From JBBDRJ01 sp963766295 (GTDB lineage: Bacteria; Actinomycetota; JAICYB01), in assembly GCA_963766295.1 (NCBI GenBank), contig CAVXYW010000002.1:1054001-1118000 (forward strand): a stretch of 64,000 nt of DNA, written 5' to 3'. The notes under the pieces are model-generated. The model made no database searches. It was not told the DNA's origin and worked only from the letters and a program-made list of their open reading frames with translations. Both the position numbers and the translations under genes were made by a program. This document shows, one piece after another, positions 17,764 through 27,999 of the stretch; position 1 is the stretch's first letter, and the number at the start of each line of letters is the position of its first letter.

Positions 17764-20126
17764 ATGACGCCCAGCCGGCCCACACTTCCCGTCCTTTTGC
17801 TAACCGTGGCCCTGCTTGCCGCGGGATGCGGACGCCTGGAGCCGTTGTCCACCGAGCAGGCGCTCGATCGTCTCGCGATCGCGACATCGCAGTGTGTTCG
17901 ATGCCGAAGGCAACGTCATCGCGAACCTTCACGGCGAGATCAACCGCGACATCGTCAAGCTCGATCAGATCCCGCAGCAGTCCGCAACGCGGTTATCGCG
18001 ATCGAGGACGAGCGCTTCTGGCACCACCAGGGACTCGATCTGCGGTCGATAACTCGTGCTGCTGTATCCAACTCAAGTCCGAGGAGAACGGAGGTTCCGT
18101 CCAGGGCGGATCCACGATCTCCCAACAGCTGGCGAAGAACATCTACTTTCGAACGGCCCGACCGAACCCTTTCCCGCAAGGTCGCAGAGGCACGCGTCAC
18201 CTGGCAGATAGAACGTCAGTACACGAAGTCCGAGATCCTCGCGATGTACCTCAACACCATCTATCTCGGGCGAGGTCTTTACGGCATCGAGACTGCAGCC
18301 AAGTCCTACTTCGGAAAGTCCGCATCCGAGCTGAGCGTCGCTGAAGGGGCCTTCCTCGCCGGGCTGATCCACGAACCGGCTCGCTACGAATGGACGCCCA
18401 GCGATCCACCCGACCGACGCGGAGAACAGATCGCCGACGCGAAAGCCCGACGCAATCACGTGATCGACCGCATGGTCAGACTGAACATGCTTTCAACCAG
18501 TCAAGCGGCGGCCGCGAAGGATGTGGCCGTCGAGGTCGAGCCGGCCAGCGAAGAGGAGTGGAAGCATCCGTACTTCGTAGACCACGTTCTGCGTCAGCTC
18601 GGTGTCCTTGGCAGCAACCGCCTCGATCCTCGCTTCGACTTCCTCGGAACCACGCCCGGAGAACGTGCGGGCAACGTCTACGTGAAAGGTTTGCGGATCT
18701 TCACAACTTTGGATCCTGTCGCTCAAGCTGCCGCGGAAGAAGCCGTGAAGGTGCTTCCGACCGACCTTGAGCGCTTGTCGGTCGCGATGGCTGCGATCGA
18801 GCCGGGCAACGGGTTCGTGCGAGCCTTAGTCGGCGGCCGCGACTACTACCCGGATTGCGAGGACGTCCCCACCGACGAGCAACCACCGGTCTGTGAACTC
18901 GCCAAGGTCAACCTCGCGCTGGGCAACACCGGTGGCGGCAGCGGACGTCAGCCGGGGTCGTCCTTCAAGCCGTTCGTGCTCGCGGCTGCTCTGCAGCGAG
19001 GCATCTCCCTTCACCAGTACTTCGACGGGACCGCCTTCGAGCACCGATACCCGGGAGGCACATGGAAGGTGGCGAACTACGACGGGTCCGGCGCCGGACC
19101 CATGACTCTCGTCGAAGGCACCGCGCGTTCGGTGAACGCCGTGTTTGCCCGCCTCGAGATCGACGGTGTGGGCGAAGGCGACGCGCTACGCGGATCCGCG
19201 TTCGTGGCGGAAACAGCCAGACGCATGGGGATCAGCTTCCCAACGCGCGAGCAACTCGAGTCGCGCGCGCTCTGCCGCGGGAGATACGGCCAAGAGGACA
19301 GGTGCCTGGCCGCCGACGAACTCCCGCCGTTGCTCTGGGAGCCAAGGAAGTATCGCCATTGGACATGGCGTCCGCGTACGGGACGTTCGCCAACGACGGC
19401 GTGCGTGCTGAGCCGACGGTCATTGCCCGCATCGAGGACGCGAGCGGCCGCGTCCTTTACAGAGCCGATCCCACTGAAGGCCGTGTGCTCCCTTCCGGCG
19501 TCGCCCGAGGAGCAACGCACGCGATGCGTCGGGTCATACAAGGCGGGACGGGGACGGCCGCGGCCATCGATCGCCCGGCTGCCGGCAAGACCGGAACATC
19601 CCAGGCCTGGCGCGATGCGTGGTTCGCCGGATTCGTTCCTCAGCTCGCCGCCGTCGTCTGGGTTGGCAATCCGATCCCGATCCCGGGTGTCGGCAACGAA
19701 TCGATGGTTCCGTCCAACGGTTATCCGCGAAGGATCGTCGGGGGCAGCTATCCCGCGCAGATCTGGAAAGCGTTCATGTCGCGAGCGCTCGAAGGAGTTC
19801 CCGTCCAGGACTTCAAGAATCCACCGGTTGCCATGTTCCGTGGTGGAGCGCTTCCAGATTCGAGCCCATCTCCTTCGCCGTCAGGCTTGGACGAGGAGGA
19901 CGAACAAGGCGCCCCCGGCACGGTTCCCTCGGTGGTCGGTATGTCCTTCGGCGGCGCGGACGACAGGTTGGAAGCTGCCGGTTTCAACGCGAACCGGAAT
20001 CGAGGTTGCGATCCTTCGGGCGAGGCAGACCTTCACGAGGTTTTTGCGCAGAGCCCCGGAGGAGGAACGGAAGCACCGACCGGCTCGACGGTAACGATCC
20101 AGTACGAAGGCGGTGGCTGCGACTAG
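17764..20126 (+). CDS. Class A penicillin-binding protein with PASTA domain, frame broken five times
   Basis: About 787 residues when repaired. The N-terminus is a hydrophobic segment ending in a lipobox-like LLAAGC instead of a normal transmembrane anchor. The glycosyltransferase 51 domain has AVIAIEDERFWHHQG and QGGSTISQQLAKN. The transpeptidase domain has SSFK in GRQPGSSFKPFVL, SVN in TARSVNAVFARL and KTGTS. A proline/serine linker (SSPSPSPSG) leads to one PASTA domain (VPSVVGMSFGGADDRLEAAG). Frame steps lie near 17890 (one extra base), 17979 (one missing), 18072 (one missing), 18157 (one extra C) and 19323 (one missing C). It polymerises and crosslinks peptidoglycan outside the membrane. 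The motifs are intact, so sequencing error is likelier than decay. Confidence 0.85.
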
Positions 20127-20716
20127 CGCCGGCTAACGGCGTTGCTCTCCAGCCAGTAGCGCCACTCGCGTTGATCGTCCAGGGTCAAGCCCACACGAAC
20201 ACCGGACTGAATCTTTGTTCGTCCCGCGCCTGGAAGGATCCTCAAGCTGCTCGATGCGAGATCGGATCCGTAGTGCTTCTTGTCCACTCCGAGGGCCCGG
20301 CACAAGCGACCCGGACCGGACGTCAATCGGTGGTCGGGCAAGGAGTCAGGCGCACCAGTGCGCATCCAACGGATCCCCCACATCGGCTCCAGTGCCCGAA
20401 TGAGAACGGCGCTCGCCTTGCCTTCCCTGTCGGTTACAGCGTTCATGCAGTGATGCATGCCGTACGTGAAATACACGTAAGCGACACCGGCGGGACCGAA
20501 CATGATCCTTGCGCGGCCGGACGGTGCCCGGTCGGCGTGGGAGCCGGGGTCTCCCGGGCCGCCGTAGGCCTCTGCCTCGACGATGCGGCCGCCTATGAAA
20601 CGACTGCGTACGCGGTGGACCAGATAGCATCCGAGCAGTTCACGTGCAACGACGCGTACGGGTCGTTCGTAGAACGAACGTGGGAGTGGTGAGTCGAAGT
20701 CTGGTTCGCCGGACAC
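20123..20716 (-). CDS. mpg: 3-methyladenine DNA glycosylase (AAG/Mpg family)
   Basis: 197 residues, GTG at 20716. It removes alkylated purines to start base-excision repair. The family signature IVEAEAYGGPGDPGSHA carries the catalytic Glu; FGPAGVAYVYFTYGMHHCMN and the LTSGPGRLCRALG segment match AAG enzymes. Length is normal for bacterial members. Its stop overlaps the convergent PBP stop by the palindrome CTAG. It is divergent from gdh by 22 bases. Confidence 0.95.
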   Translation of the reverse strand: MSGEPDFDSPLPRSFYERPVRVVARELLGCYLVHRVRSRFIGGRIVEAEAYGGPGDPGSHADRAPSGRARIMFGPAGVAYVYFTYGMHHCMNAVTDREGKASAVLIRALEPMWGIRWMRTGAPDSLPDHRLTSGPGRLCRALGVDKKHYGSDLASSSLRILPGAGRTKIQSGVRVGLTLDDQREWRYWLESNAVSRR

Positions 20717-20738
20717 GACGGCCGATGATAGGGGTTCG

Positions 20739-22011
20739 ATGACGGATACGGGTCAGCGCACTCCGGCTCACGAAACCAATCCGTTCATAGCCGTCGTCGG
20801 CTTCTTCGAGAGAGCAGCCGACCACATCGGACTCGCCGAAGACATGCGTGAGATCCTGCGCAGCTCCTATCGCGAGATCAGCGTGCAGGTGCCCGTCCGG
20901 ATGGACGACGGCGACAGCGTCGTCTTCATGGGCTATCGCGTCCAGCACAACGGAGCGCGTGGTCCGTACAAGGGCGGGATCCGATACCACTCATCGGCCG
21001 AACCTAGATGAGGTCCGTGCTCTGGCCGCCCTCATGACGTGGAAGACCGCTCTCGTCGACGTTCCCTTCGGCGGCGCCAAGGGCGGGATCCAATGCGAGC
21101 CGCACCTCATGAGCGAAGCCGAGATCCAAAGGATGACGCGGCGGTTCACGGGCGCGATCTCCTACGTCCTCGGCGTGAACCGCGACATACCCGCTCCCGA
21201 CCTGAACACCAACGCACAGACGATGGCCTGGATGATGGACGCCTACGGCCAGCGCTACGGCTACACCCCGGCCATCGTCACCGGAAAGCCGGTCGAGCTC
21301 GGCGGATCACTCGGGCGCGATGCCGCAACGGGCCGCGGTGTGGTCATCGTCACAGAGGAGGCTGCGAAGCATCTCGGACGCTCACTCGAGGGCGCCACCG
21401 TCGCGATCCAGGGATTCGGGAACGTCGGTTCCTGGACCGCGCGACTCATCGCCGAGCTCGGCTGCAAGGTCGTTGCGGTTTCTGACGTCAGCGGCGGGAT
21501 CTACAAAGCCGTCGGCCTCGACCTCCCGGCCGTTTTCACTCACCTGAAAGAGAGCGGGTCGGTGGTCAATTGCCCAGGAACCGATCCGATCTCAAATGAC
21601 GAGTTGCTGTTGCTCGACGTCGATTGGCTGATTCCGGCAGCGCTCGGCGGAGTTATCAACGCGCGCAACGCCGACAAGATCAAGGCCAAAGCTGTCGTCG
21701 AGGCGGCGAACCACCCGGTAACGCCGGACGCCGATGAGATCCTCAACGACCGCGGCGTTTTCCTCCTGCCGGACATCATGGCCAACTCCGGCGGAGTGAC
21801 CGTTTCCTACTTCGAGTGGACGCAGAACATCCAGCAGTACAGGTGGGAAGAGGAACGGGTGAACACCGAGCTGCGCAAGATCATGACGAAGATGTTCGCG
21901 GACGTCGTCGCGCACAAAGCGCAGCACGAGAAGGAGACCTTCCGCGAAGCATCCTTTGCCTTAGGTGTCGAACGCGTCGCTCACGCTGTCAAGCTCCGCG
22001 GCTACGTCTGA
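20739..22011 (+). CDS. Glutamate dehydrogenase (Glu/Leu/Phe/Val dehydrogenase family), one frame break
   Basis: About 424 residues when joined. It interconverts glutamate and 2-oxoglutarate plus ammonium. The substrate-binding GPYKGGIRYH is in the first frame and the catalytic lysine motif MTWKTALVDVPFGGAKGGI in the second. Downstream are the PAPDLNTNAQTMAWM and Rossmann GFGNVGSWTA motifs. The first frame ends early at 21011; one extra base near 20998 (GCC instead of GC, restoring YHSSANLDEVRALA) explains it. ATG at 20739. Cofactor preference cannot be fixed by eye. Confidence 0.9.
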
Positions 22012-22024
22012 AGCGTAGGAACGC

Positions 22025-23363
22025 TCAATCAACCACCGAGGTTTGTCGACGGACGATGCCTCGCAGCGCGGCGGCTTGTTTCTTCACGCTTGTGGTCCCA
22101 GGTCCACCTGAACCGCGCGCCGACAGCGATCTCTTGACATCGGCCGTCCCACTCGGCCCACTCTTGGCCTGGAGTTCTTTCGCTACCTGTTCATGCGCAT
22201 GACGGAATGGAACGCCGCTCTGAACCAATGACTCGGCTCGGTCTGTGGCCAACAGCTCGCTCGAAACCGCATTGGACAGGGCTTTGGTGTTGAACTTCAC
22301 GTCCTTGACCAACCCGGTCATGGCCGTCAACGCACCCGTCACAGTCTCGAAAAGCCCGTGCACGTGTTGCTTATCAGTTTGAAGGTCTCGGTCGTAGGCC
22401 AGCGGCAGAGACTTGAGCGTCACAAGCAATCCGGTTAGCGCTCCGACGGCGAGACCGGTCGTGCCACGAGCGAGCTCGGCTACGTCCGGGTTCTTCTTCT
22501 GCGGCATCATGCTCGATCCGGTCGCCCACTTGTCCGGCAGCGCGACGAAGCCGAACTCGGCGCTCGACCAAAGAACAATCTCCTCGGCCAAGCGGGAAAG
22601 GTGCGTAAGGATCATCGCGGAGGCGTATGCGCCGTCCACCAAGAAGTCACGGTCCGATACGGCATCGATCGAGTTGTCGAATACGCGCGCGAACTTCAGC
22701 TCCTTCTGCGCGACGGTCGGATCGACTCCGAGAGTCGTTCCGGCAAGGGCTCCCGCACCCAAGGGAGAGACGTCGGTCGTTCGTTGAGCAGCGCGGACGC
22801 GCTCCAGGTCGCGGCTTAGGGACCAAGCGTGCGCACAGAGCCAGTGACCGATGGTTATCGGCTGCGCTTTCTGAAGATGCGTGTAGCCCGGCGCAAGAAC
22901 GCCCGCCGTCTGATCGGCTCGGTCGGCCAGCGTCTTGATCAGCCCGGACAAAGCGGTCTCGAGCTCCGACAGGCGATCGCGCGTCCATAAGCGCATAGCC
23001 GTGGCCACCTGATCGTTGCGGGACCGGCCGGCGTGGACCTTCGCTCCCAGATCTCCCAAGCGTTCGGTCAGAACACGCTCTATCGCCGAGTGGACGTCCT
23101 CGTCCGTATCCTCGATCAGCTCCGGATGGTCTTTCATACCCAGGAGCTCCTTCCGGAGCTTCTTGCCTTCCGTAGCCGTCAGGACCTTCGCGTCGACCAG
23201 AGCCGAGACATGGGCCCGACGTGCCGTCGATGTCGTAGGGCCAAAGGAAGCGGTCGTGCGGGAGCGAGTGAAGGAACGACCACGCTTGCGGCGCCAGACC
23301 GCCGGGTAAGCGTCCGGCCCAGGTGGGTTTCGGTTTGGCCTTCTTAGCTTTCGGGTTGCTCAT
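22025..23363 (-). CDS. argH: Argininosuccinate lyase, one frame break
   Basis: Last step of arginine synthesis (argininosuccinate to arginine and fumarate). ATG at 23363; about 446 residues. The first 49 residues (PTWAGRL, then FLWPYDIDGTS) are in another frame, joined by removing one G from the GGGCCC run near 23216 to give GTSAHVSALVDAKVL. The remainder has HAGRSRNDQVATAMRLW, the catalytic GSSMMPQKKNPD and the C-terminal GVPFRHAHE. Normal length about 460. Seven bases downstream of argG. Last gene of the arg operon. Confidence 0.93.
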
Positions 23364-23374
23364 CTCATCAGGGG

Positions 23375-24591
23375 CTACGCCCCCGAACCCCCGGGACCCT
23401 GCCTCTCGGCCCACACGCGCAGCGGCAAGGACCACAGTCTTATGAAGCCGGCGGCGTCTTCGTGACGGAACGCGTCTTCGGCCGAGCCGTAGGTCGCTAG
23501 GCCCGTGTCGTACAGGCCATGCTCGGAGCGGCGAGCGACGGGTTGAGCGCTTCCCTTGTGCAGTCGCACCTTCACCTCGCCCGTGACGTGCTCTTGGGTG
23601 GCATCCACGAACGCGTCCAGCGCAGTGCGCAGGGGCGCGAACCACAAACCGTTGTAGACGAGATCTGCGTAACGATCCTCGATGGAGCGCTTGAAGCGTG
23701 CAACGTCGCGCTCGAGCGTCAACCCTTCGAGGTCGGTGTGCGCGGTCATGAGCGCCGTCGCTGCCGGGACTTCGTATACCTCGCGCGACTTGATGCCCAC
23801 CAAGCGGTTCTCGATCATGTCGATCCGTCCGACGCCATGTCTGCCGGCGAGAACATGTGCCTGCTGGACGAGATCTAGCGGCTTCAGCCCTTCGCCGTCG
23901 AGTGATACCGGCGTTCCTTTCTCGAAGCCGATCACGATGTCGTCGGGGTCGTCTGGCCATTCGTCGGACTGTGCGGTCATCTCGTAGACGTCCTTGGCCG
24001 GTGGCTCGTTCCACGGATCCTCGAGAACGCCGGACTCGATCGCGCGACCCCAGAGGTTCTCGTCGATGGAGAACGGCTTGTCCGCAGTGACGGTCACCGG
24101 GATCCCGTGTTCCTCTGCGTACGCGATCGCCTGGTCGCGCTGCATGCGCGGTCTCACGGATCGGCGCGTGGATCTCCAGATCGGGAGCCAAAGCGGCGAT
24201 CGAGGACTCGAACCGCACCTGGTCGTTCCCCTTTCCTGTGCAGCCGTGTCCGACGGCGCTCGCACCCTTCTCGCGCGCGATCCGGACGAGATGGCGCGCG
24301 ATAAGCGGACGCGACAGCGCAGACACGAGCGGATAACGGCCTTCGTAAAGCGCGTTCGCGCGCAAGCACGGGCCAGCAGAACTCGGTGACGAACTCTTCG
24401 CGGGCGTCGACGATCTCGAGATCGGTAACGCCGGCGGCTTCGGCTCGCACCTTCAAGCCGTCGAGCTCACGTCCCTGCCCCACGTCGACGGTTACCGCTA
24501 TGACGTCGAATCCGTGCTCGGCGCGCAGCCACGCCGCGCACACGGAGGTATCCAGGCCGCCCGAGAAAGCAAGGACGCAGACCTTACTCAT
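23375..24591 (-). CDS. argG: Argininosuccinate synthase, two frame breaks
   Basis: Joins citrulline and aspartate using ATP. ATG at 24591 overlaps the argR stop as ATGA. The N-terminal P-loop SGGLDTSVCAAWL is in frame 1. One extra T near 24367 moves to RANALYEGRYPLVSALSRPL and GHGCTGKGNDQVRFE. One extra A near 24152 moves to REPRMQRDQAIAYAEEHGIP and the rest of the enzyme (YEMTAQSDEWPDD, MIENRLVGIKSREVYE). Joined length is about 405 residues, as expected. All motifs are preserved, so the gene is most probably intact in the organism. Confidence 0.92.
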
Positions 24592-25058
24592 CGCTCGTCT
24601 CCAAGTGCGGCGATGCGTTTGGCAACCGTCTTGCCACCGGATTTCTCGTCCGCGACAACGAGGACCGTGTCGTCGCCCGCCACAGTCCCGAGCACGCCGG
24701 CAACTTCTGATTGATCGATCACGGCGGCTACGGTCGGCGCCATGCCGGGGAACGTCCGGACGACGATGAGGTTGGACGACGTGGCTACGTCTTTCACGAG
24801 TTCGGCGAATACTCGCTTACCGAAACCGGCCGGAGGTCCGTTGCGTTCGCGCAGGCCGTAGACGATGTGTCCATTCTCGTGGCGACGAACTGCGCCGAGG
24901 TCGTCGAGGTCCCGGGAGATCGTCGCCTGCGTGGCCTTGATGCCCTTGTGTGCCAGGCGCGCAACGATCTCATCCTGAGTTGCCTCGACACCGGCGTCGA
25001 GAAGGTCTAGTAACAGTTTGCGGCGTTTCGCGCGATCGCTGGTCGTCGTACGAGGCAT
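24588..25058 (-). CDS. argR: Arginine repressor ArgR (fused in frame to argF as written)
   Basis: 156 residues from the ATG at 25058. The N-terminal winged-helix domain (AKRRKLLLDLLDAGVEATQD, then IKATQATISRDLDDLGAVR) binds ARG boxes. The C-terminal oligomerisation and arginine-binding domain has GTVAGDDTVLVVADE. It should repress the operon when arginine is abundant. In this sequence no stop separates it from argF, so a 463-residue argF-argR product is possible. However, the ATG follows TGATG in the other frame and could start independently. The 3' end overlaps argG. Confidence 0.92.
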   Translation of the reverse strand: MPRTTTSDRAKRRKLLLDLLDAGVEATQDEIVARLAHKGIKATQATISRDLDDLGAVRRHENGHIVYGLRERNGPPAGFGKRVFAELVKDVATSSNLIVVRTFPGMAPTVAAVIDQSEVAGVLGTVAGDDTVLVVADEKSGGKTVAKRIAALGDER

Positions 25059-25979
25059 CAGCGGCATCCCCCATGCTTTGAGAAACACGGCCACAGCCGT
25101 GTGTAAGCGATTCTCGGCTTGATCGAAGACACGCGAGGCAGGCCCGTCAATGACTTCGGCGGCTACTTCTTCGTCACGATGCGCCGGCAAGCAATGCAGG
25201 AAGATCGCGTCCTTCGACGCTTGGGACATCAGTTTTGAGGTGACGCGGAAGGCAGCGAAGGTCTTCCTTCTCTGCTCCGATTCCGCCTCCTGCCCCATCG
25301 ACGCCCAGACGTCGGTGCACACGACGTCGGCGCCGTTCACGGCTTCGGACGGATCGTTCGTGACGGTCACGGTCACGCCTTGGCCACGCGCCCATTCGAC
25401 GATGCCCTCGTCCGGTTCATGATCCTTGGGACACGCGAGCGAGACGGAAGCACCGGCTAGCGCCGACGCCTCGATAAGCGAATGGGCGACGTTGTTCCCA
25501 TCTCCCACCCAAGCGATCTGCACGGACTTGAGCCCACGCACATCGCCCCCGCAAACCTCCTCGGCGACCGTCTGGAGGTCGGCCAGGGCTTGAAGTGGGT
25601 GGTGCGCGTCCGAGAGCGCATTGATCACCGGTATCTCCGCGGCTTGTGCGATCGCTTCGACGCGATCATGCCCGAAGGTTCGGACAACGATCGCGTCGAC
25701 GTAACGCTCGAGGACATGAGCGGCGTCATTCAGTGGCTCACGCGAGCCGAGGCCGACTTCACGGTCGTAAGCGCCGATGGGATGAGCGCCTAGGCGCGCC
25801 AAAGCAGCTTCGACCGAGAACCTCGTTCTAAGAGAGGGCTTCTCGAAGAGGATGGCCGCAACCTTGCCGTCGGCCGCGCCTTTGATTGACGCAGGGTCTC
25901 GTTTCGTTGCGATGGCAAGCTCGAGCAACTCGACCATCCCGCCGGCTTCTAAGTCGGAGATACGCAGGAGATGGTTCAC
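25059..25979 (-). CDS. argF: Ornithine carbamoyltransferase (no stop before argR as written)
   Basis: About 307 residues from a GTG at 25979 overlapping the argD stop (GTGA). It makes citrulline from ornithine and carbamoyl phosphate. Carbamoyl-phosphate binding EKPSLRTRFS (usually STRT), HPLQALADLQ, and the ornithine/catalytic motif HCLPAHRDEEV are present. The core ends at QAENRLHTAVAVFLKAWG. The frame then passes through a GGGGG run at about 25069-25073 straight into argR. With four G the frame would give a TGA one base into the argR ATG, the normal arrangement. Fusion or homopolymer error remain open. Confidence 0.93.
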
Positions 25980-27127
25980 GACTTCACCGATGCGATGGCT
26001 TTTCCAAGTCGCTCCGAGCATTGCTCGATCTCTTCTTCGGATACAAGCAAGGACGGAGCGATACGGATGGTGCTCGGGTTCACGTCGTTAACGATCAGCT
26101 TCTCGTTGAGCGCGGCCTTCACAACGGCATTGGCGATCGGATCTGTTAGCTCCAGCCCTACGAGCAAGCCGGCGCCGCGCACTTCGGTTCCCAGCGGGCG
26201 CACGGCATCCGCGAGGACTTTGCCCAAAGCGGCACTGCGTTCGACAAGACCCTCCTCTTCGATCGTGCGCAACGTCGCGAGGGCTGCGGCACATGCGAGC
26301 GGCCCTCCGCCCTGTGTCGTTGAGTGGTCCCCCGGTTGCAACGCCGTAGCGACATGCTCGGCCAGCCAGGTCGCGCCGATCGGGAATCCACCACCAAGCG
26401 CCTTCGCCATGGTTACAACGTCCGGCGTGATGCCGAGATGCTCGTAGCCCCACCACTTCCCGGTGCGTGCGATGCCCGTCTGGATCTCGTCCACGACTAG
26501 AAGCGCTCCGTTGTCAGTGGCCAGGCGGCGCGCAGCTTGCGCGAACTCCGTTGTTAGCGGGTTGATACCTGACTCACCTTGGATCGGCTCCATCAAGATC
26601 GCGGCCGTATCATTCGACACGGCTGCTTCGAGAGCAGTGACGTCGTTGATCGGGACCGAAAGGAAGCCTTCGAGAAGTGGTCCGAAACCCTCGCGCTTAC
26701 CGGCTTGCATTGTCGCGGCGAGTGAACCCATGGTGCGTCCGTGGAACGACCCATCGATCGCAACGATCTCGATGCGGTCGGCTTCTCCCGCGCGCCACGC
26801 AAGCTTTCGAACGGCTTTGATGGCTGCCTCGTTGGCTTCGGTTCCCGAGTTGGAGAAATAGACCCGGCCCGGACCGAGCTTCGCAACGATCGCATCGGCT
26901 GCTTCCACGATCTCCGGCGTATAGAAGAGATTGCTCACGTGAAGGAGCCGCGCCGCTTGCTTCTGGATAGCGGCAGTCAGCGTCGGATGCGCATGCCCAA
27001 GCGCACACACTGCAACACCGCCCAGCATGTCGAGATAGGCCTCACCGCTGGTGTCGTACAGCCACACTCCCTCGCCGTGATCGAAGGTGACGTCGTAGCG
27101 ATTGATGTTCCCGAGTAGAGAGGTCAT
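25976..27127 (-). CDS. argD: Acetylornithine aminotransferase
   Basis: 383 residues, ATG at 27127 overlapping the argB stop (ATGA). A class-III PLP transaminase converting N-acetylglutamate semialdehyde to N-acetylornithine. Visible landmarks are VYFSNSGTEANEAAIKAVRK, DGSFHGRTMGSLAAT, LLVVDEIQTGIARTG (Asp holding the PLP ring) and the Schiff-base lysine in TMAKALGGGFPIGA. Normal length. It may also serve lysine synthesis, as in many bacteria. Confidence 0.96.
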   Translation of the reverse strand: MTSLLGNINRYDVTFDHGEGVWLYDTSGEAYLDMLGGVAVCALGHAHPTLTAAIQKQAARLLHVSNLFYTPEIVEAADAIVAKLGPGRVYFSNSGTEANEAAIKAVRKLAWRAGEADRIEIVAIDGSFHGRTMGSLAATMQAGKREGFGPLLEGFLSVPINDVTALEAAVSNDTAAILMEPIQGESGINPLTTEFAQAARRLATDNGALLVVDEIQTGIARTGKWWGYEHLGITPDVVTMAKALGGGFPIGATWLAEHVATALQPGDHSTTQGGGPLACAAALATLRTIEEEGLVERSAALGKVLADAVRPLGTEVRGAGLLVGLELTDPIANAVVKAALNEKLIVNDVNPSTIRIAPSLLVSEEEIEQCSERLGKAIASVKS

Positions 27128-27999
27128 GCCGTCACCATCGTTCCGACACCGGAGTCGGTGAAGATCTCGAGAAGAAGCGCGTGCTCCACGCGGCCGTCCA
27201 GGATGTGAGCGGTCTCGACACCTTTGCGCATCGCTTCAACGCAGCCACGGACCTTCGGGATCATGCCTTCCGACAACTTGCCGCCGTCGAGCATTGCGCG
27301 CAGCTCCGAAACACCTACGCGCGACAGCAAGCTGCCTTTGTCCCCGAAGTCTTCGTAGAGGCCTTCCACGTCCGTGAGGAACACGAGCTTGGCCGCGTGT
27401 AGCGCTGCGGCGAGCGATCCCGCGACGTGGTCTGCGTTGATGTTGTAGGCCTGGCCGTCGGTTCCAACACCGATAGGTGCAACCACCGGGATGAACCCCG
27501 AGTCGATAAGCCCGTTGATTACGCGAGGGTCGATGCGGTCTATCGTCCCGACGAAGCCAAGGTCGGCGCCGCCGGATCCGGTCATGCGTTTCGCCTTGAT
27601 CAGGCCCGCATCCTCCCCCGATATACCCACAGCAAGATCGCCGTGGTGGTTCATCATCGATACGAGCTCCTTGTTCGTTTTCTGGAGCACCATCCGAACG
27701 ACGTCGAGCTCATCCGCACCCGTCACGCGATAGCCATCGACGAACTCCGGCTTGTACTCGAGGCGGCTCATCAGCTCGGAGATCTGGGGACCGCCGCCGT
27801 GCACAACAACTGGACGCATGCCGACGAATCTCATCAGGACGACATCACGTGCGAACGACGCGGCCAGCTCCGGATTGGTCATGGCGTTACCGCCGTACTT
27901 CACGAGCACAACCTTGTTGAAGAACCGCGTTATGTACGGCAACGCCTCGGTCAGGGTGCGTGCCTTATCGATAAGGGCCGTGGTATCTCGCATGCTCAC
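27124..27999 (-). CDS. argB: Acetylglutamate kinase
   Basis: 291 residues. GTG at 27999 overlaps the argJ stop (GTGA). It phosphorylates N-acetylglutamate, usually the arginine-feedback step. Family motifs are VLVKYGGNAM, VVVHGGGPQISELM, and the C-terminal LVFLTDVEGLY and KVRGCVEAMRKGV. The N-terminal helix before VLVKYGG (LTEALPYITRFFNK) is the segment that lets arginine-sensitive forms make hexamers, so feedback inhibition is likely. Confidence 0.96.
   Translation of the reverse strand: MSMRDTTALIDKARTLTEALPYITRFFNKVVLVKYGGNAMTNPELAASFARDVVLMRFVGMRPVVVHGGGPQISELMSRLEYKPEFVDGYRVTGADELDVVRMVLQKTNKELVSMMNHHGDLAVGISGEDAGLIKAKRMTGSGGADLGFVGTIDRIDPRVINGLIDSGFIPVVAPIGVGTDGQAYNINADHVAGSLAAALHAAKLVFLTDVEGLYEDFGDKGSLLSRVGVSELRAMLDGGKLSEGMIPKVRGCVEAMRKGVETAHILDGRVEHALLLEIFTDSGVGTMVTA

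Noticed and set aside
17764..20126. Programmed ribosomal frameshifting as the reason for broken genes
   Set aside because: The breaks lie at different, non-slippery sequences in both directions, without shared stimulatory structures, and in genes never known to need it.
22647..24365. A 572-residue frame covering parts of argG and argH
   Set aside because: It only carries the middle of argG and the first residues of argH in frame; the rest is shadow sequence. It exists because of the frame breaks in both genes.
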